Shown here: piece by piece, positions 10,301-17,766 of the stretch
Layout: every line of letters begins with the position of its first letter
Position numbering within the stretch: position 1 is the stretch's first letter
NCBI GenBank assembly: GCA_020850945.1
Contig: JADZDR010000095.1
Coordinates: 1 to 59,648 of the forward strand
Source: Acidimicrobiia bacterium
GTDB taxonomy: Bacteria > Actinomycetota > Acidimicrobiia > UBA2766
DNA: 59,648 nt
Reading direction: 5' to 3'
Program-made: the position numbers and the translations under genes
Notes under the pieces: generated by a model
Told to the model about the DNA's origin: nothing
What the model saw: the letters and a program-made list of their open reading frames with translations, nothing else
Databases searched by the model: none

Positions 10301-10412
10301 CACCCTTCTCGACCTCGGCTGCCGTTATGCACAGGGCTTCGCACTTCACCGGCCGCAGCCGCCGGCCGCGCTCACCGCTCTGCTCGAGGGCCAGATCAAG
10401 CGCGACACGTAG
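7320..10412 (+). CDS. PAS/GAF-linked GGDEF-EAL c-di-GMP turnover protein
   Basis: This soluble sensor of about 1030 residues has, in order, PAS (about 30-140), GAF (about 150-320), two PAS domains (about 335-590), GGDEF (about 600-760) and EAL (about 775-1030). The cyclase site reads GGDEF near residue 680, preceded at the normal 5-residue distance by the inhibitory RxxD (RAAD). The EAL domain keeps EAL, EITE, DDFGTGY, the KVD lysine and VAEGVE, so both activities look intact. It would make and/or degrade cyclic di-GMP in response to a ligand or redox signal sensed by PAS/GAF. No membrane segment is seen. ATG 7320 is chosen over 7308 because of the -10 box at 7307. Confidence 0.93.
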   Translation: MARYEGHTTGPVGPHVREGDVVADAGVLWQAFDRAHVGRALAGLYADGTSRFLHVNPAFAGLTGASRDVLLGMGLDDVRPPEEREAFARLRDEILGGVRDGYEAETRYVHPDGEEQWVREVTTAVRDGVSGTLQMVVTVEDTTDDRLQRERNRIVAAVSGQLTLDGADVESAAQQAAQELALLLGDGCKIDVVDRADRTLRLVGFAHRNPDAASLARQIMEQAAPQRIGEGLAGRAVDTGEEICSGHVDDPGTVWRPETAAYHVRYPTGALICVPMGARGGIVGALTMVRVLPARPYSDAEVETVRAVADKVGAVVASIVHQAERRRMHDALAESQARVSAVLDTAVDAIFTSDEQGTIESVNASGLKMFGYDTEADLVGRDVALLMPESDSSRHGGHMRRYLDSGEAHIIGIDREVLARRRDGTVFPVDLAVSEINLGGRRVFTGFIRDITERKKAEHALSRAAALLALSEQRFRSTFEEAPVGMALVEIGAGSIVNVNNVFCELARREADDLLDRVAVSLVHAGDRTEFRSLLNDVASGGAPRGQTELRLVDGAGDIHWVRLSMSTIPAVPDEERYVVMHAEDVTARRTAEEKLTWLALYDPLTQLANRTLLLDHLALALNESERRPQSGVCVLYVDIDDFKYVNDTFGHTAGDRVLVEVARRLRRELRAADTAARVGGDEFVVVCGGVGEADPEAIATRITRAVARPMRIEEAESVLTVSVGIAVGAGGDDPAELIRAADTAMYRAKTRGKNCWEMYTQALQEAGAHRVETAHVLRHALDTSGLRLDYQPIVDLGTDAVIGAEALLRVRDPAGRELAPVSFLDVAEDTGLIVPLGEWVIQSACRQFCTWREGGQVNGFRLSVNLSTRQLLRPETREVLVAVLHGTAVDPSDVCLEITETAALHTDRVSRRLLDRLAEDGFHLAIDDFGTGYGGFTYLHDLPVDTVKVDRSFVAGLGTHARDLEIVRSIVALAEALGLMLVAEGVETASQRDTLLDLGCRYAQGFALHRPQPPAALTALLEGQIKRDT

Positions 10413-10441
10413 CGCCCGATGTTCGCCTCCGGGTCGGCACG

Positions 10442-10447
10442 TAGGCT
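10442..10447 (+). promoter_or_regulatory. -10 box for obg (likely leaderless)
   Basis: TAGGCT lies 8 nt before the obg ATG at 10456, with no Shine-Dalgarno between them. It begins 29 nt after the preceding stop codon. Confidence 0.45.
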
Positions 10448-10455
10448 TGCACGCG

Positions 10456-11844
10456 ATGTTCGTCGACGAGGCCCAGATCTGCGTGAGCGGTGGTGCCGGA
10501 GGTGCCGGCTGCGTGAGCTTCCTGCGCGAGGCGATGCGTCCGCGGGGCGGGCCAGACGGAGGCGACGGCGGCAAGGGCGGAGACGTCATCCTCGTCGCCG
10601 ACCCGTCCGTAGGGACCCTGATCGGCTTCACACGGCGCATCCACTGGACAGCGGGAGCGGGCAGGCACGGTTCGGGGAAGAACAAGCACGGCCGGGCAGG
10701 TGCGGACCTCCGCATCCTCGTCCCCCCCGGCACGACCGCCCGCACGCTGGAGGGAGATCTCGTCTGTGACCTCGTGCGCCCGGGCGACGCCGCCGTCGTG
10801 GTCGAGGGCGGTCGCGGAGGCCGGGGCAACGCCCGATTCAAGACCGAGTCGCGGCGCATCCCCACCTTCGCCGAGCAGGGTGAGGCGGGTGTCGAGGCGT
10901 GGTTGCGCCTCGAGCTGAAGTTGCTCGCCGACGTCGCCCTGGTCGGCTGGCCGAACGCCGGCAAGTCGACTCTCATATCGAGGATCTCCGCCGCTCGCCC
11001 CAAGATCGCCGACTACCCGTTCACGACGCTCACGCCGAACCTGGGCGTCGTGACCGTGGACGACACGGACTTCGTGGTCGCCGACGTCCCAGGCCTGATC
11101 GAGGGTGCCGCGGAGGGGAAAGGCCTCGGCCACCGGTTCCTGCGGCACGTGGAGCGATCCCGGGTCCTCGCCGTGCTCCTCGATCCCCACAATCCCGAGG
11201 TCGACGTCGTGCGCCAGCACACGGTCCTCCTCGAGGAGCTGGAGAAGTACAGACCCGGCCTCCTCGATCGTCCCCGTGTGGTCGCCGTCACGAAGGCGGA
11301 TGTCATCGGGGACGCGTGGGAGCTGCCTGCCGGAGCACCTGTCGAGGTCGTGACGGCACACCGGATCTCCGCCGTCGCCGGTGAGGGACTGGACTCCTTC
11401 GTGCGTGAGCTCGGCGCGGCCGTCGCCGCGACGCGTACGGCGGCAGTCGCATCCGCCGGGCTCGTGGTGCACAGGCCTGCGCCCGGAGGGATCACCGTGC
11501 GGCGAGACGGTGGAGCCTGGGTCGTCGTGGGTGCAGACGCCGTGCGGGCCGTCGCTCTCTCGGACCTCACCGACCCGCAGGCGCTCGCGTACGTCCAGAA
11601 CCGCCTGCGCGGTCTCGGGGTCTTCGAGATGCTCGAGGAGGCCGGATGTGAGGAGGGGGGGATCGTGCAGATCGGGGATTTCGAGTTCGAGTACGCTCCC
11701 GAGTCCCAGGGGGCCACGTCGGCTCGCAGCGACGCGCACACGCGGCGTGCTCGTCCCGAGAGTGCGGCGGTGAGGCACCGTCTCGCGGGTGCAGGCCGCA
11801 AACGAGGGCAGCGGCGCGGGACTCGACAGCGGAGGAAGAGATGA
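10456..11844 (+). CDS. obg: Obg/CgtA GTPase
   Basis: This 462-residue protein has the glycine-rich Obg fold (MFVDEAQICVSGGAGGAGCVSF), a G domain with GWPNAGKST (about residue 165), DVPGLIEG and TKAD motifs, and a C-terminal OCT domain (GGITVRRDGGAWVV to about residue 410). A basic tail rich in Arg follows. It is a GTPase linked to 50S subunit assembly and stress signalling. The stop overlaps the proB start (ATGA), so proB is translationally coupled. L21, L27 and Obg clustering is widespread. Confidence 0.96.
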   Translation: MFVDEAQICVSGGAGGAGCVSFLREAMRPRGGPDGGDGGKGGDVILVADPSVGTLIGFTRRIHWTAGAGRHGSGKNKHGRAGADLRILVPPGTTARTLEGDLVCDLVRPGDAAVVVEGGRGGRGNARFKTESRRIPTFAEQGEAGVEAWLRLELKLLADVALVGWPNAGKSTLISRISAARPKIADYPFTTLTPNLGVVTVDDTDFVVADVPGLIEGAAEGKGLGHRFLRHVERSRVLAVLLDPHNPEVDVVRQHTVLLEELEKYRPGLLDRPRVVAVTKADVIGDAWELPAGAPVEVVTAHRISAVAGEGLDSFVRELGAAVAATRTAAVASAGLVVHRPAPGGITVRRDGGAWVVVGADAVRAVALSDLTDPQALAYVQNRLRGLGVFEMLEEAGCEEGGIVQIGDFEFEYAPESQGATSARSDAHTRRARPESAAVRHRLAGAGRKRGQRRGTRQRRKR

Positions 11845-12929
11845 ACGGGGTGAGGCTGCCGGCGAACCCCACGGTTGTGGTCAAGGTCGGGACGAGCTCG
11901 ATCACGGACGGCGCAGGTGTGCTCGCGCCCGAGCGCATCGCCCGACTCGTGGCCCAGGTGGTTGCCGTGCGGGAGGGTGGGGCTCGCATCCTGCTCGTGA
12001 GCAGCGGCAGTATCGCGGCAGGCGTCGGCACCCTCGACCTCGGCACGCGCCCGGCCGACTTCGAGGTCCTCCAAGCCGTCGCCGCCGTCGGCCAGGTCAA
12101 GCTCATGGACGCGTACGCAGGCGCATTCGGCGTACACGGCGTGCCGGTCGGCCAGGTCCTCCTCACGAGGTACGACTTCGAGAACAGGAGCCAGTATCTG
12201 CACGCGAGGTCGACTCTGCGGCACCTGCTGGAGCTCGGCGTGGTTCCTGTCGTGAACGAGAACGACACGGTGGCCGACGACGAGATCCGTTTCGGCGAGA
12301 ACGACCGCTTGTCCGCCCTCGTCGCCCACGTGATCGCGGCGGACATGCTCGTCCTCCTCACGGACCAACCCGGGCTCTTCACCGGCGACCCCCGCTTCGA
12401 CGAGTCCGCCACCCTCATCGAAGAGGTGCACCGGGTGGACGCCGAGCTCGAGGCGGTCGCAGGCGGGGCCGGTACTGGCCTCGGGTCGGGCGGCATGGCG
12501 TCCAAGCTCGCCGCGGCCCGGATGGCGAGCTGGTCCGGTGTCGCCACGGTCATCGCCGGCTCCCACGAATCCGATGTACTCGCCCGCATCGTCCGAGGTG
12601 AACGCATCGGGACGGTCGTGCGTCCCCACGACCGGCGCCTCTCGTCCCGCAAGCTCTGGATCGCGTTCGCGCAGGCCGCATCCGGGATCGTGATCGTGGA
12701 CGAAGGCGCCGCCCGCGCACTCGTAAGGGACGGGAGCCTCCTTGCCGTAGGCGTCGTCGCCCATTCGGGCACGTTCCGCACCGGCGACGCCGTCGAGATA
12801 CAGGACAGGGCAGGGGCCCTCATCGGCAAGGGGATCGTCCGCGTGGACCACAGGGAGCTTGCCGAGACGAGTGGCAGGCGCGACGCCCCCGTCGTCGTGC
12901 ACCGGGACGACCTCGTCATGCTCTCATGA
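11841..12929 (+). CDS. proB: Glutamate 5-kinase
   Basis: This 362-residue protein has an amino-acid-kinase domain (VVVKVGTSSITDG, LLVSSGSIAAG, VNENDTVADDEIRFGENDRLSALVA) and a C-terminal PUA domain (from about residue 270). It phosphorylates glutamate to gamma-glutamyl phosphate, the first step of proline synthesis, and is normally feedback-inhibited by proline. ATG 11841 overlaps the obg stop, and its own stop overlaps the next start (ATGA at 12926). The normal partner is ProA; the gene that follows is a ProA relative without the catalytic cysteine. Confidence 0.95.
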   Translation: MNGVRLPANPTVVVKVGTSSITDGAGVLAPERIARLVAQVVAVREGGARILLVSSGSIAAGVGTLDLGTRPADFEVLQAVAAVGQVKLMDAYAGAFGVHGVPVGQVLLTRYDFENRSQYLHARSTLRHLLELGVVPVVNENDTVADDEIRFGENDRLSALVAHVIAADMLVLLTDQPGLFTGDPRFDESATLIEEVHRVDAELEAVAGGAGTGLGSGGMASKLAAARMASWSGVATVIAGSHESDVLARIVRGERIGTVVRPHDRRLSSRKLWIAFAQAASGIVIVDEGAARALVRDGSLLAVGVVAHSGTFRTGDAVEIQDRAGALIGKGIVRVDHRELAETSGRRDAPVVVHRDDLVMLS

Positions 12930-13759
12930 CGGAGTCGGTGCGGCTGCGTGCGGCCGCGCGCTTCCTGGCGGCCTGTCCGCTCGGCCGGCGGCTCGACGCG
13001 TGCCGTCGCTTCGGGGTCGAGCGTGACCTCGACGTGGATCCACTCGGTCGGCACCTCTCGAGTCACCGCACGCGTGACGGACTCCGTGAGATCGAGACGA
13101 CGGTACCGGTCGGTGTGGTCGGCCTCGTCGACCCGACACACGACGAGATGGCCGACTGCCTCCTAGGTGGCTCGGTGATGGCTGTCGAAGGACAGGACGT
13201 GGACGACGTGCGGGCCGCGCTCGGCGCCGCGGGCCTGGTCGCGGACTGCGTGATCCCCGTCTCGTCGCTGGAGGGGGTGGAGCTCGACGCCCTCCACGTG
13301 GCCGGTGACACGCACGTGGCCGCCCGCACAGGCACGCACAGCCACATCTACATCGATGCGAGTGCGGACACCGGCCACACGAGTTACATAGTCGTGAACG
13401 CGGCTGCCCACGACGTCACCGACACGGTCGTCTTCCATGCCGACTTCAGTCGGGCAGGCGTGAACGACGTCGTGAGGTCACTCGAGCACATCGGCAAGGA
13501 GATGACGCTCGTGCGGGCCCGGACCCTCGGCGAGGCAGTGGATGTCGTCGACCGCCGCACGTCCGGCGAGGTCGAATGCATACTCACGGACAGCATCCGC
13601 ATCCTCCGGGACTTCCGGACCCGCCTCGACTCTGCGGTGCTCGCCGTCAACGCGTCACCTGCGTTCGCGCCCGAGGGCGGGTACTCGCGCACGCTCGACG
13701 GCTTCGTGCGCAGCCGGCTGCTCATCGAGGGGTCGGGACAGACCAAGTCGCTTGGCTGA
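12926..13759 (+). CDS. Shortened ProA-like (gamma-glutamyl phosphate reductase) protein, probably not catalytic
   Basis: This 277-residue protein aligns by eye with ProA in separate blocks: VPVGVVGLVDPTHDEMADCL matches the ProA VP.GVIG.IYEARP region, SHIYIDASAD matches CHIYVDES, and LDSAVLAVNASPAF...EGG matches the C-terminal VDSSAVYVNASTRFTDGG. ProA is normally about 415 residues. The block that carries the ProA active-site cysteine reads IVVNAAAHDVTDTVVFH here, without the cysteine and with a few residues missing. The NADP-binding half is strongly shortened. The ORF is intact and overlaps proB (ATGA), so it looks maintained. A role as a ProB partner or scaffold is inference; a decaying gene is the alternative. 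Confidence 0.7.
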   Translation: MTESVRLRAAARFLAACPLGRRLDACRRFGVERDLDVDPLGRHLSSHRTRDGLREIETTVPVGVVGLVDPTHDEMADCLLGGSVMAVEGQDVDDVRAALGAAGLVADCVIPVSSLEGVELDALHVAGDTHVAARTGTHSHIYIDASADTGHTSYIVVNAAAHDVTDTVVFHADFSRAGVNDVVRSLEHIGKEMTLVRARTLGEAVDVVDRRTSGEVECILTDSIRILRDFRTRLDSAVLAVNASPAFAPEGGYSRTLDGFVRSRLLIEGSGQTKSLG

Positions 13760-13780
13760 GGGCGTGTGCCGCGCCTGGTT

Positions 13781-13795
13781 GCCCGCATCACGGGC
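13781..13795 (+). terminator. Short hairpin between convergent genes
   Basis: GCCCG-CATCA-CGGGC is a 5-bp stem between the ProA-like gene and the convergent LuxR-type gene. It overlaps the last codons of the latter. No U-tract is present. Confidence 0.25.
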
Positions 13796-14111
13796 GGATA
13801 CCGAACCAGTGGGCGACGGCCTCGGCCCGGTGCGTGGCGCCGAGCTTCGCGAAGATGTTGCCGACATGGTTGCGCACGGTCTTCTCGCAGAGGCCGAGGG
13901 CGGCGGCGATCTCCCGGTTGGTCTCGCCTCCGGCGACGCGCTCCATGACCTCGCGCTCGCGTCGTGTGAGACGCCAGTGACCGTCGGGTTCGGCAAGCAC
14001 GGTCACCCGGACTGCCGAGGCGGCTGCGTCCACGACTGCGATCCCGGCGCGGGCGAGTGCCGTGGAGACACTGCTGCGGTAGGGCTCCACGCCGTGCACA
14101 CTCGCTCTCAC
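13788..14111 (-). CDS. Small LuxR-type HTH regulator
   Basis: The C-terminal part has a complete LuxR/FixJ helix-turn-helix: LTRREREVMERVAGGETNREIAAALGL, then EKTVRNHVGNIFAKLG. With the GTG start at 14111 it is 107 residues, with only about 40 residues before the HTH, so no receiver or ligand domain of known type is present. The start is uncertain: no ribosome site is visible and other GTG/TTG codons are near. It is divergent from the moxR operon. The 10-bp-phased repeats at 14122-14161 lie immediately upstream and may be its own binding sites. Confidence 0.75.
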   Translation of the reverse strand: MRASVHGVEPYRSSVSTALARAGIAVVDAAASAVRVTVLAEPDGHWRLTRREREVMERVAGGETNREIAAALGLCEKTVRNHVGNIFAKLGATHRAEAVAHWFGIRP

Positions 14112-14121
14112 GTCCGAATCA

Positions 14122-14161
14122 ACAGGCAATATCAGGCATCCAGAGGCAACGACAGGTAATA
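14122..14161. repeat. Four 10-bp-phased direct repeats upstream of the LuxR-type gene
   Basis: Copies of AGGCAA/AGGCAT/AGGCAA/AGGTAA begin at 14124, 14134, 14144 and 14154, exactly 10 bp apart, in an AT-richer stretch. A fifth, poor copy (ACGCTAA) follows in the same phase. The 10-bp period puts all sites on one face of the helix and is not a multiple of three, so it is not a peptide repeat. Likely a cooperative operator array, perhaps for the adjacent HTH protein. Confidence 0.6.
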
Positions 14162-14211
14162 CAACGCTAATTGATCCTGTTGAGGTCCGCCACCGTCGCT
14201 CCCGGGGAACA

Positions 14212-14243
14212 GTTGACCGCTCAGTCAACAAGGGTGATAGCCT
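14212..14243 (+). promoter_or_regulatory. moxR operon promoter with palindromic operator
   Basis: TTGACC at 14213-14218 is a good -35. Candidate -10 boxes are GATAGC (17-bp spacer) or TAGCCT (19-bp spacer, ending 14243). The -35 is embedded in the inverted repeat GTTGAC-N6-GTCAAC at 14212-14229, a likely repressor site. The transcript would have a leader of about 60 nt before GTG 14311. Confidence 0.55.
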
Positions 14244-14310
14244 GCTTCCCACGTCGAGACCCACCCGAAGGGCCCCCGGGCAGGCGCCCCGCGAAGGTGA
14301 AGGGAGAAGC

Positions 14311-15186
14311 GTGGAGATCGACCTCGTCTGGGCCGACGTCGCGGACGTCTCCGCCCGGCTGCGCGAGACCGGATACGTTCCGAGCGACCACATCGCCGGC
14401 GTCGCGTATCTTGCCGACAGGTTGGGCAAGCCGGTCCTCTGCGAGGGTCCAGCCGGGGTGGGAAAGACCGAGCTCGCGAAGGCGATCTCAGTGGCGTCGG
14501 GACGCCGGCTCATCCGCCTGCAGTGCTACGAAGGCCTCGACGAGGCCAAGGCGCTGTACGAGTGGAACTACAAGAAGCAGCTTCTGCGCATCCAGGCCGA
14601 CCAGGCCGAGGCCCACAACTGGGACGAGATCGAGGACTCCATCTTCTCCGAGCCGTTCCTCCTCACCCGTCCCCTCCTCGAGGCGATCAGATCACCCGAA
14701 CCCGTCGTGCTCCTCATCGACGAGGTCGACAGAGTCGAGATCGAGACCGAGGCGCTTCTCCTCGAGGTCCTCTCCGAGTTCCAGGTCTCGATCCCCGAGC
14801 TCGGCACGGTACAGGCCAAGTCGCGACCCACGGTCCTGCTCACGTCGAACAACACGCGTGAGCTCTCCGAAGCCCTGAAGCGACGCTGCCTCTACCTGTT
14901 CATCGACTACCCCGACATCGAGCGTGAGCAGGCGATAATCCGCTCCCGCGTACCCGAGGTGACCGAGCACCTCGCCGAGCAGGTGTCCCGCATCGTGCGT
15001 TCGGTGCGCTCGATCGACCTCAAGAAGCCACCGTCGATCTCGGAGGCCATCGACTGGGCGCGGACCCTCATGTTGCTCGGCGTGCGAGACGTCGACGCCG
15101 AGACGGCGAAGGCGACCCTCAACGTGCTGCTCAAGTACCAGAGCGACATCGAGAAGGCAGGCAAGGAACTCGACACTCCAGGCTGA
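14311..15186 (+). CDS. MoxR-type AAA+ ATPase
   Basis: This 291-residue protein has Walker A GPAGVGKT (about 46-53), Walker B LLIDEVD (about 134-140), sensor-1 LLTSNNTRE and an arginine-finger region RRCLYLF. It resembles the CoxD branch of MoxR ATPases. These act as chaperones or metal-insertion helpers with a VWA-domain partner, which is the next gene, 2 nt downstream. GTG 14311 is preceded by AGGGAG. No CO-dehydrogenase or other molybdoenzyme is in the window, so the client is unknown. Confidence 0.88.
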   Translation: MEIDLVWADVADVSARLRETGYVPSDHIAGVAYLADRLGKPVLCEGPAGVGKTELAKAISVASGRRLIRLQCYEGLDEAKALYEWNYKKQLLRIQADQAEAHNWDEIEDSIFSEPFLLTRPLLEAIRSPEPVVLLIDEVDRVEIETEALLLEVLSEFQVSIPELGTVQAKSRPTVLLTSNNTRELSEALKRRCLYLFIDYPDIEREQAIIRSRVPEVTEHLAEQVSRIVRSVRSIDLKKPPSISEAIDWARTLMLLGVRDVDAETAKATLNVLLKYQSDIEKAGKELDTPG

Positions 15187-15188
15187 CG

Positions 15189-16676
15189 ATGCCACTTCCC
15201 GACCTCGACCCACGGGCCGCGAGTGAGACGCTGGCGGCCGGCCTCTCCCGCACCCTCCTCTTGTTCGTGGACGAGCTCCGCACCGTCGGCGTACCCGTCT
15301 CGGTCGCCGAGGCCCTCGATGCCCTGCGGGCCGTCGACATGATCGGCATCGACGACCGGGACACCTTCAAGGCGGCGCTCGGGGCCACCCTCGTGAAGAA
15401 CGTCGGTCATTGGGCCGCGTTCGAGACGGCGTTCGACGTCTACTTCTCGCTCGCCCCTGCGGAATCCGTAGCGGGCCCCGACACCGACTCGGACCTGCCA
15501 CCCGAGCTGGCGGTGCCACCCCCGGGGCGGGGGACGGGCGCGGGCGGGACCGGCGAGATCGACGATCTCGTGGAGGCGCTCTTCCGGGCCCTCCAGGATG
15601 CGGACGATCCCCGCCTGCGGGCCCTCGCCCGTCTCGCCGTGAGCGAGTTCGCCGGCATGGAACCGGGACGGCCGGTCGGTGGGACCTACTACCTCTACCG
15701 GACCCTGCGGGGTGTGGAGCTCGAGAAGATCCTCGAACGCATCCTCGCCCGTGCCCGCGAGGAGGTCGAGGCGAGGACGGGAGCAGCGCCGACTCCGCTC
15801 GAGGAGCGGCTCATGCGCGAGGAGATCGAGGCTCGCATGGCACGCTTCAAGGACGAGGTGAAGGCCGAGATCCGGCGCCGCCTCGTCGACGACCGGGGCG
15901 CCGAGGCGCTCGCGAAGACGTTGCGCAAGCCCCTGCTCGAAGAGGTCGACTTCATGCATGCCACGTCGACGGAGATGCGGGATCTGCGGCGAGCGGTCGC
16001 GCCACTCGCGCGTCGCCTCGCGGCCCGTCTTGCCCGCCGGCGCCGGCACCGCCGACGTGGCCGCCTCGACATTCGCAAGACGATGCGCGAGTCCCTCTCG
16101 TCCGGTGGGGTCCCACTCGACCCCCGCTTCAAGCATCCGAACCCGCACAAGCCCGAGATCATGCTCCTCTGCGACATCTCCGGCTCCGTGGCGAGCTTCG
16201 CGAGGTTCACGCTGCAGTTCGTGTACGCGATGTCGATGCAGTTCTCGAAGGTGCGCGCGTTCGTCTTCATCGATGACATCGACGAGGTGACCGAGTACTT
16301 CGACACGGACGACCTCGGGAAGGCACTGGCCGACATCAACCAGAAGGCAAAGGTCGTCTGGATCGACGGCCACTCCGACTACGGGCACGCGTTCGTGCGG
16401 TTCGAGGAGGAGTGGGGCCGGGACGTGTCGGCCAAGACGTCGATCATCGTCACGGGTGACGCCCGGAACAACTACCACGCGAGCGAGGCGCAGGTCCTGG
16501 CCGAGCTCGGCCACACCGCCCGCCATGTCTACTGGCTCAATCCGGAACCGATGTCCTACTGGGACACGGGAGACTCCGTCATGTCCGAATACGGCTCCCA
16601 CTGCGACGGTGTGCACGAAGTGCGCAACCTGCGTCAGCTCGAGGACTTCATCGAGACCCTCGTGGAGTCGCATTGA
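15189..16676 (+). CDS. CoxE-like VWA-domain protein
   Basis: This 495-residue protein has a helical N-terminal part, a charged coiled region (about 180-310, rich in Glu/Arg) and a C-terminal von Willebrand A domain. The MIDAS motif is DISGS at about residue 329. The arrangement matches the CoxE/VWA partners of MoxR ATPases, in which the metal-binding VWA domain links the ATPase to a client. It is tightly coupled to the moxR gene and overlaps nadD by 4 nt. The client is unknown. Confidence 0.85.
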   Translation: MPLPDLDPRAASETLAAGLSRTLLLFVDELRTVGVPVSVAEALDALRAVDMIGIDDRDTFKAALGATLVKNVGHWAAFETAFDVYFSLAPAESVAGPDTDSDLPPELAVPPPGRGTGAGGTGEIDDLVEALFRALQDADDPRLRALARLAVSEFAGMEPGRPVGGTYYLYRTLRGVELEKILERILARAREEVEARTGAAPTPLEERLMREEIEARMARFKDEVKAEIRRRLVDDRGAEALAKTLRKPLLEEVDFMHATSTEMRDLRRAVAPLARRLAARLARRRRHRRRGRLDIRKTMRESLSSGGVPLDPRFKHPNPHKPEIMLLCDISGSVASFARFTLQFVYAMSMQFSKVRAFVFIDDIDEVTEYFDTDDLGKALADINQKAKVVWIDGHSDYGHAFVRFEEEWGRDVSAKTSIIVTGDARNNYHASEAQVLAELGHTARHVYWLNPEPMSYWDTGDSVMSEYGSHCDGVHEVRNLRQLEDFIETLVESH

Positions 16677-17326
16677 CCGAGCACGGCACCGGGCGCGAGG
16701 CGCGCCTCGGTGTGTTCGGAGGGACGTTCGATCCGCCACACCTCGGCCACCTCGCCGCCGCCCGCGCAGCCCGCGACGCGTTCGGCCTCGACCACGTCCT
16801 CTTCGTCGTCGCCGCCGAACCGTGGCAGAAGGAGGGGACCGTGGCCTCCCCGGCCGTCGATCGGTTCGAGATGGTGCGGCTCCTCGTCGCGGGCGAGCCG
16901 GACATGTCGGCAAGCAGCGTCGAGATCGAGCGGGGTGGGCCCTCCTACACGATCGACACCCTCGAGACGCTGGCGCGTCCAGACGGTCGCAGGTGGCGGC
17001 CTCCCCAGATGCGTGACGTCGCGCCCCACCTCTATCTGGTCCTCGGTTCCGACGCGGCCGCCCGGTTGCAGACGTGGCACAGATCGGCTGAGATCGCCGA
17101 TCTCGCCCGCATCGTGGTCGTGTCACGGGACGGCGGTGAGAACCCGACTCCCGCCTTGCCCGACGGCTGGTTGCACGTCCGCATGCCGGCCGTGCCCGTG
17201 TCGTCGACCGACGTGCGGGACGAGCTCGGCCGCGGCCTCAAGTCGCATCTCGTGCCCACCCCGGTCCTGGACTACGTGCGCCGGCACCGTCTGTACGGCT
17301 CGAATCCGGCTTCGCCGGACGGGTGA
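16673..17326 (+). CDS. nadD: Nicotinate-nucleotide adenylyltransferase
   Basis: This 217-residue protein has GVFGGTFDPPHLGHL near the N-terminus (nucleotidyltransferase GxFDPxHxGH signature) and SSTDVRDELGRG near the C-terminus, both diagnostic for NadD. It adenylates nicotinate mononucleotide in NAD synthesis. The TTG start at 16673 overlaps the stop of the VWA gene (TTGA), so coupled translation is likely. rsfS follows directly, a common bacterial order. Confidence 0.95.
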   Translation: MTEHGTGREARLGVFGGTFDPPHLGHLAAARAARDAFGLDHVLFVVAAEPWQKEGTVASPAVDRFEMVRLLVAGEPDMSASSVEIERGGPSYTIDTLETLARPDGRRWRPPQMRDVAPHLYLVLGSDAAARLQTWHRSAEIADLARIVVVSRDGGENPTPALPDGWLHVRMPAVPVSSTDVRDELGRGLKSHLVPTPVLDYVRRHRLYGSNPASPDG

Positions 17327-17334
17327 TCTGTAGC

Positions 17335-17766
17335 ATGGGACATCACGTGGGCAGGCGTTCGCGATCGACGGAGCTCGAGATAGACACTCACCCGCAGGAC
17401 ATCCGGCACACCTCCGAAGACACTGCCCGCATCGCGGCTCGGGCGATGGATGCGAAGAAGGCCCACGACGTAGTCGCCCTCGACGTCTCCACCACGCTGG
17501 GTGTGTGTGACTGGTTCGTCATCGCCTCCGGCGCGAGCACACGGCAGGTGAAGGCCATCGTCGATGCGGCCGAGGAGGCCCTGCACGCAGAGGGCCGGCG
17601 ACCGCGTGTCCGGGAGGGTCGGGAGGACGCAAGCTGGGTGCTGCTCGACTACGGCGACGTCGTCGTGCACGTCTTCCTCGAGGAGACGAGGGACTTCTAC
17701 AAGCTCGAGAAGCTCTGGTCGGATTCCCCACGGCTCGACTGGCGTGACGCCGCCGCGACCGGCTGA
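17335..17766 (+). CDS. rsfS: Ribosomal silencing factor RsfS
   Basis: This protein of about 143 residues has the family core AARAMDAKKAHDVVALDVS, then CDWFVIASGASTRQVKAI and DYGDVVVHVF. RsfS binds L14 and blocks subunit joining in starvation. ATG 17335 is 8 nt after the nadD stop; a GTG at 17323 overlaps the nadD stop and is an alternative. A TAGCAT box at 17331 overlaps this start, so an internal promoter using GTG 17347 is possible. The 3' end overlaps the convergent DUF3068 gene by 70 nt. Confidence 0.9.
   Translation: MGHHVGRRSRSTELEIDTHPQDIRHTSEDTARIAARAMDAKKAHDVVALDVSTTLGVCDWFVIASGASTRQVKAIVDAAEEALHAEGRRPRVREGREDASWVLLDYGDVVVHVFLEETRDFYKLEKLWSDSPRLDWRDAAATG

Noticed and set aside
8916-11003. 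695-codon minus-strand open frame
   Set aside because: Spans two well-supported genes (GGDEF/EAL and obg) on the other strand.
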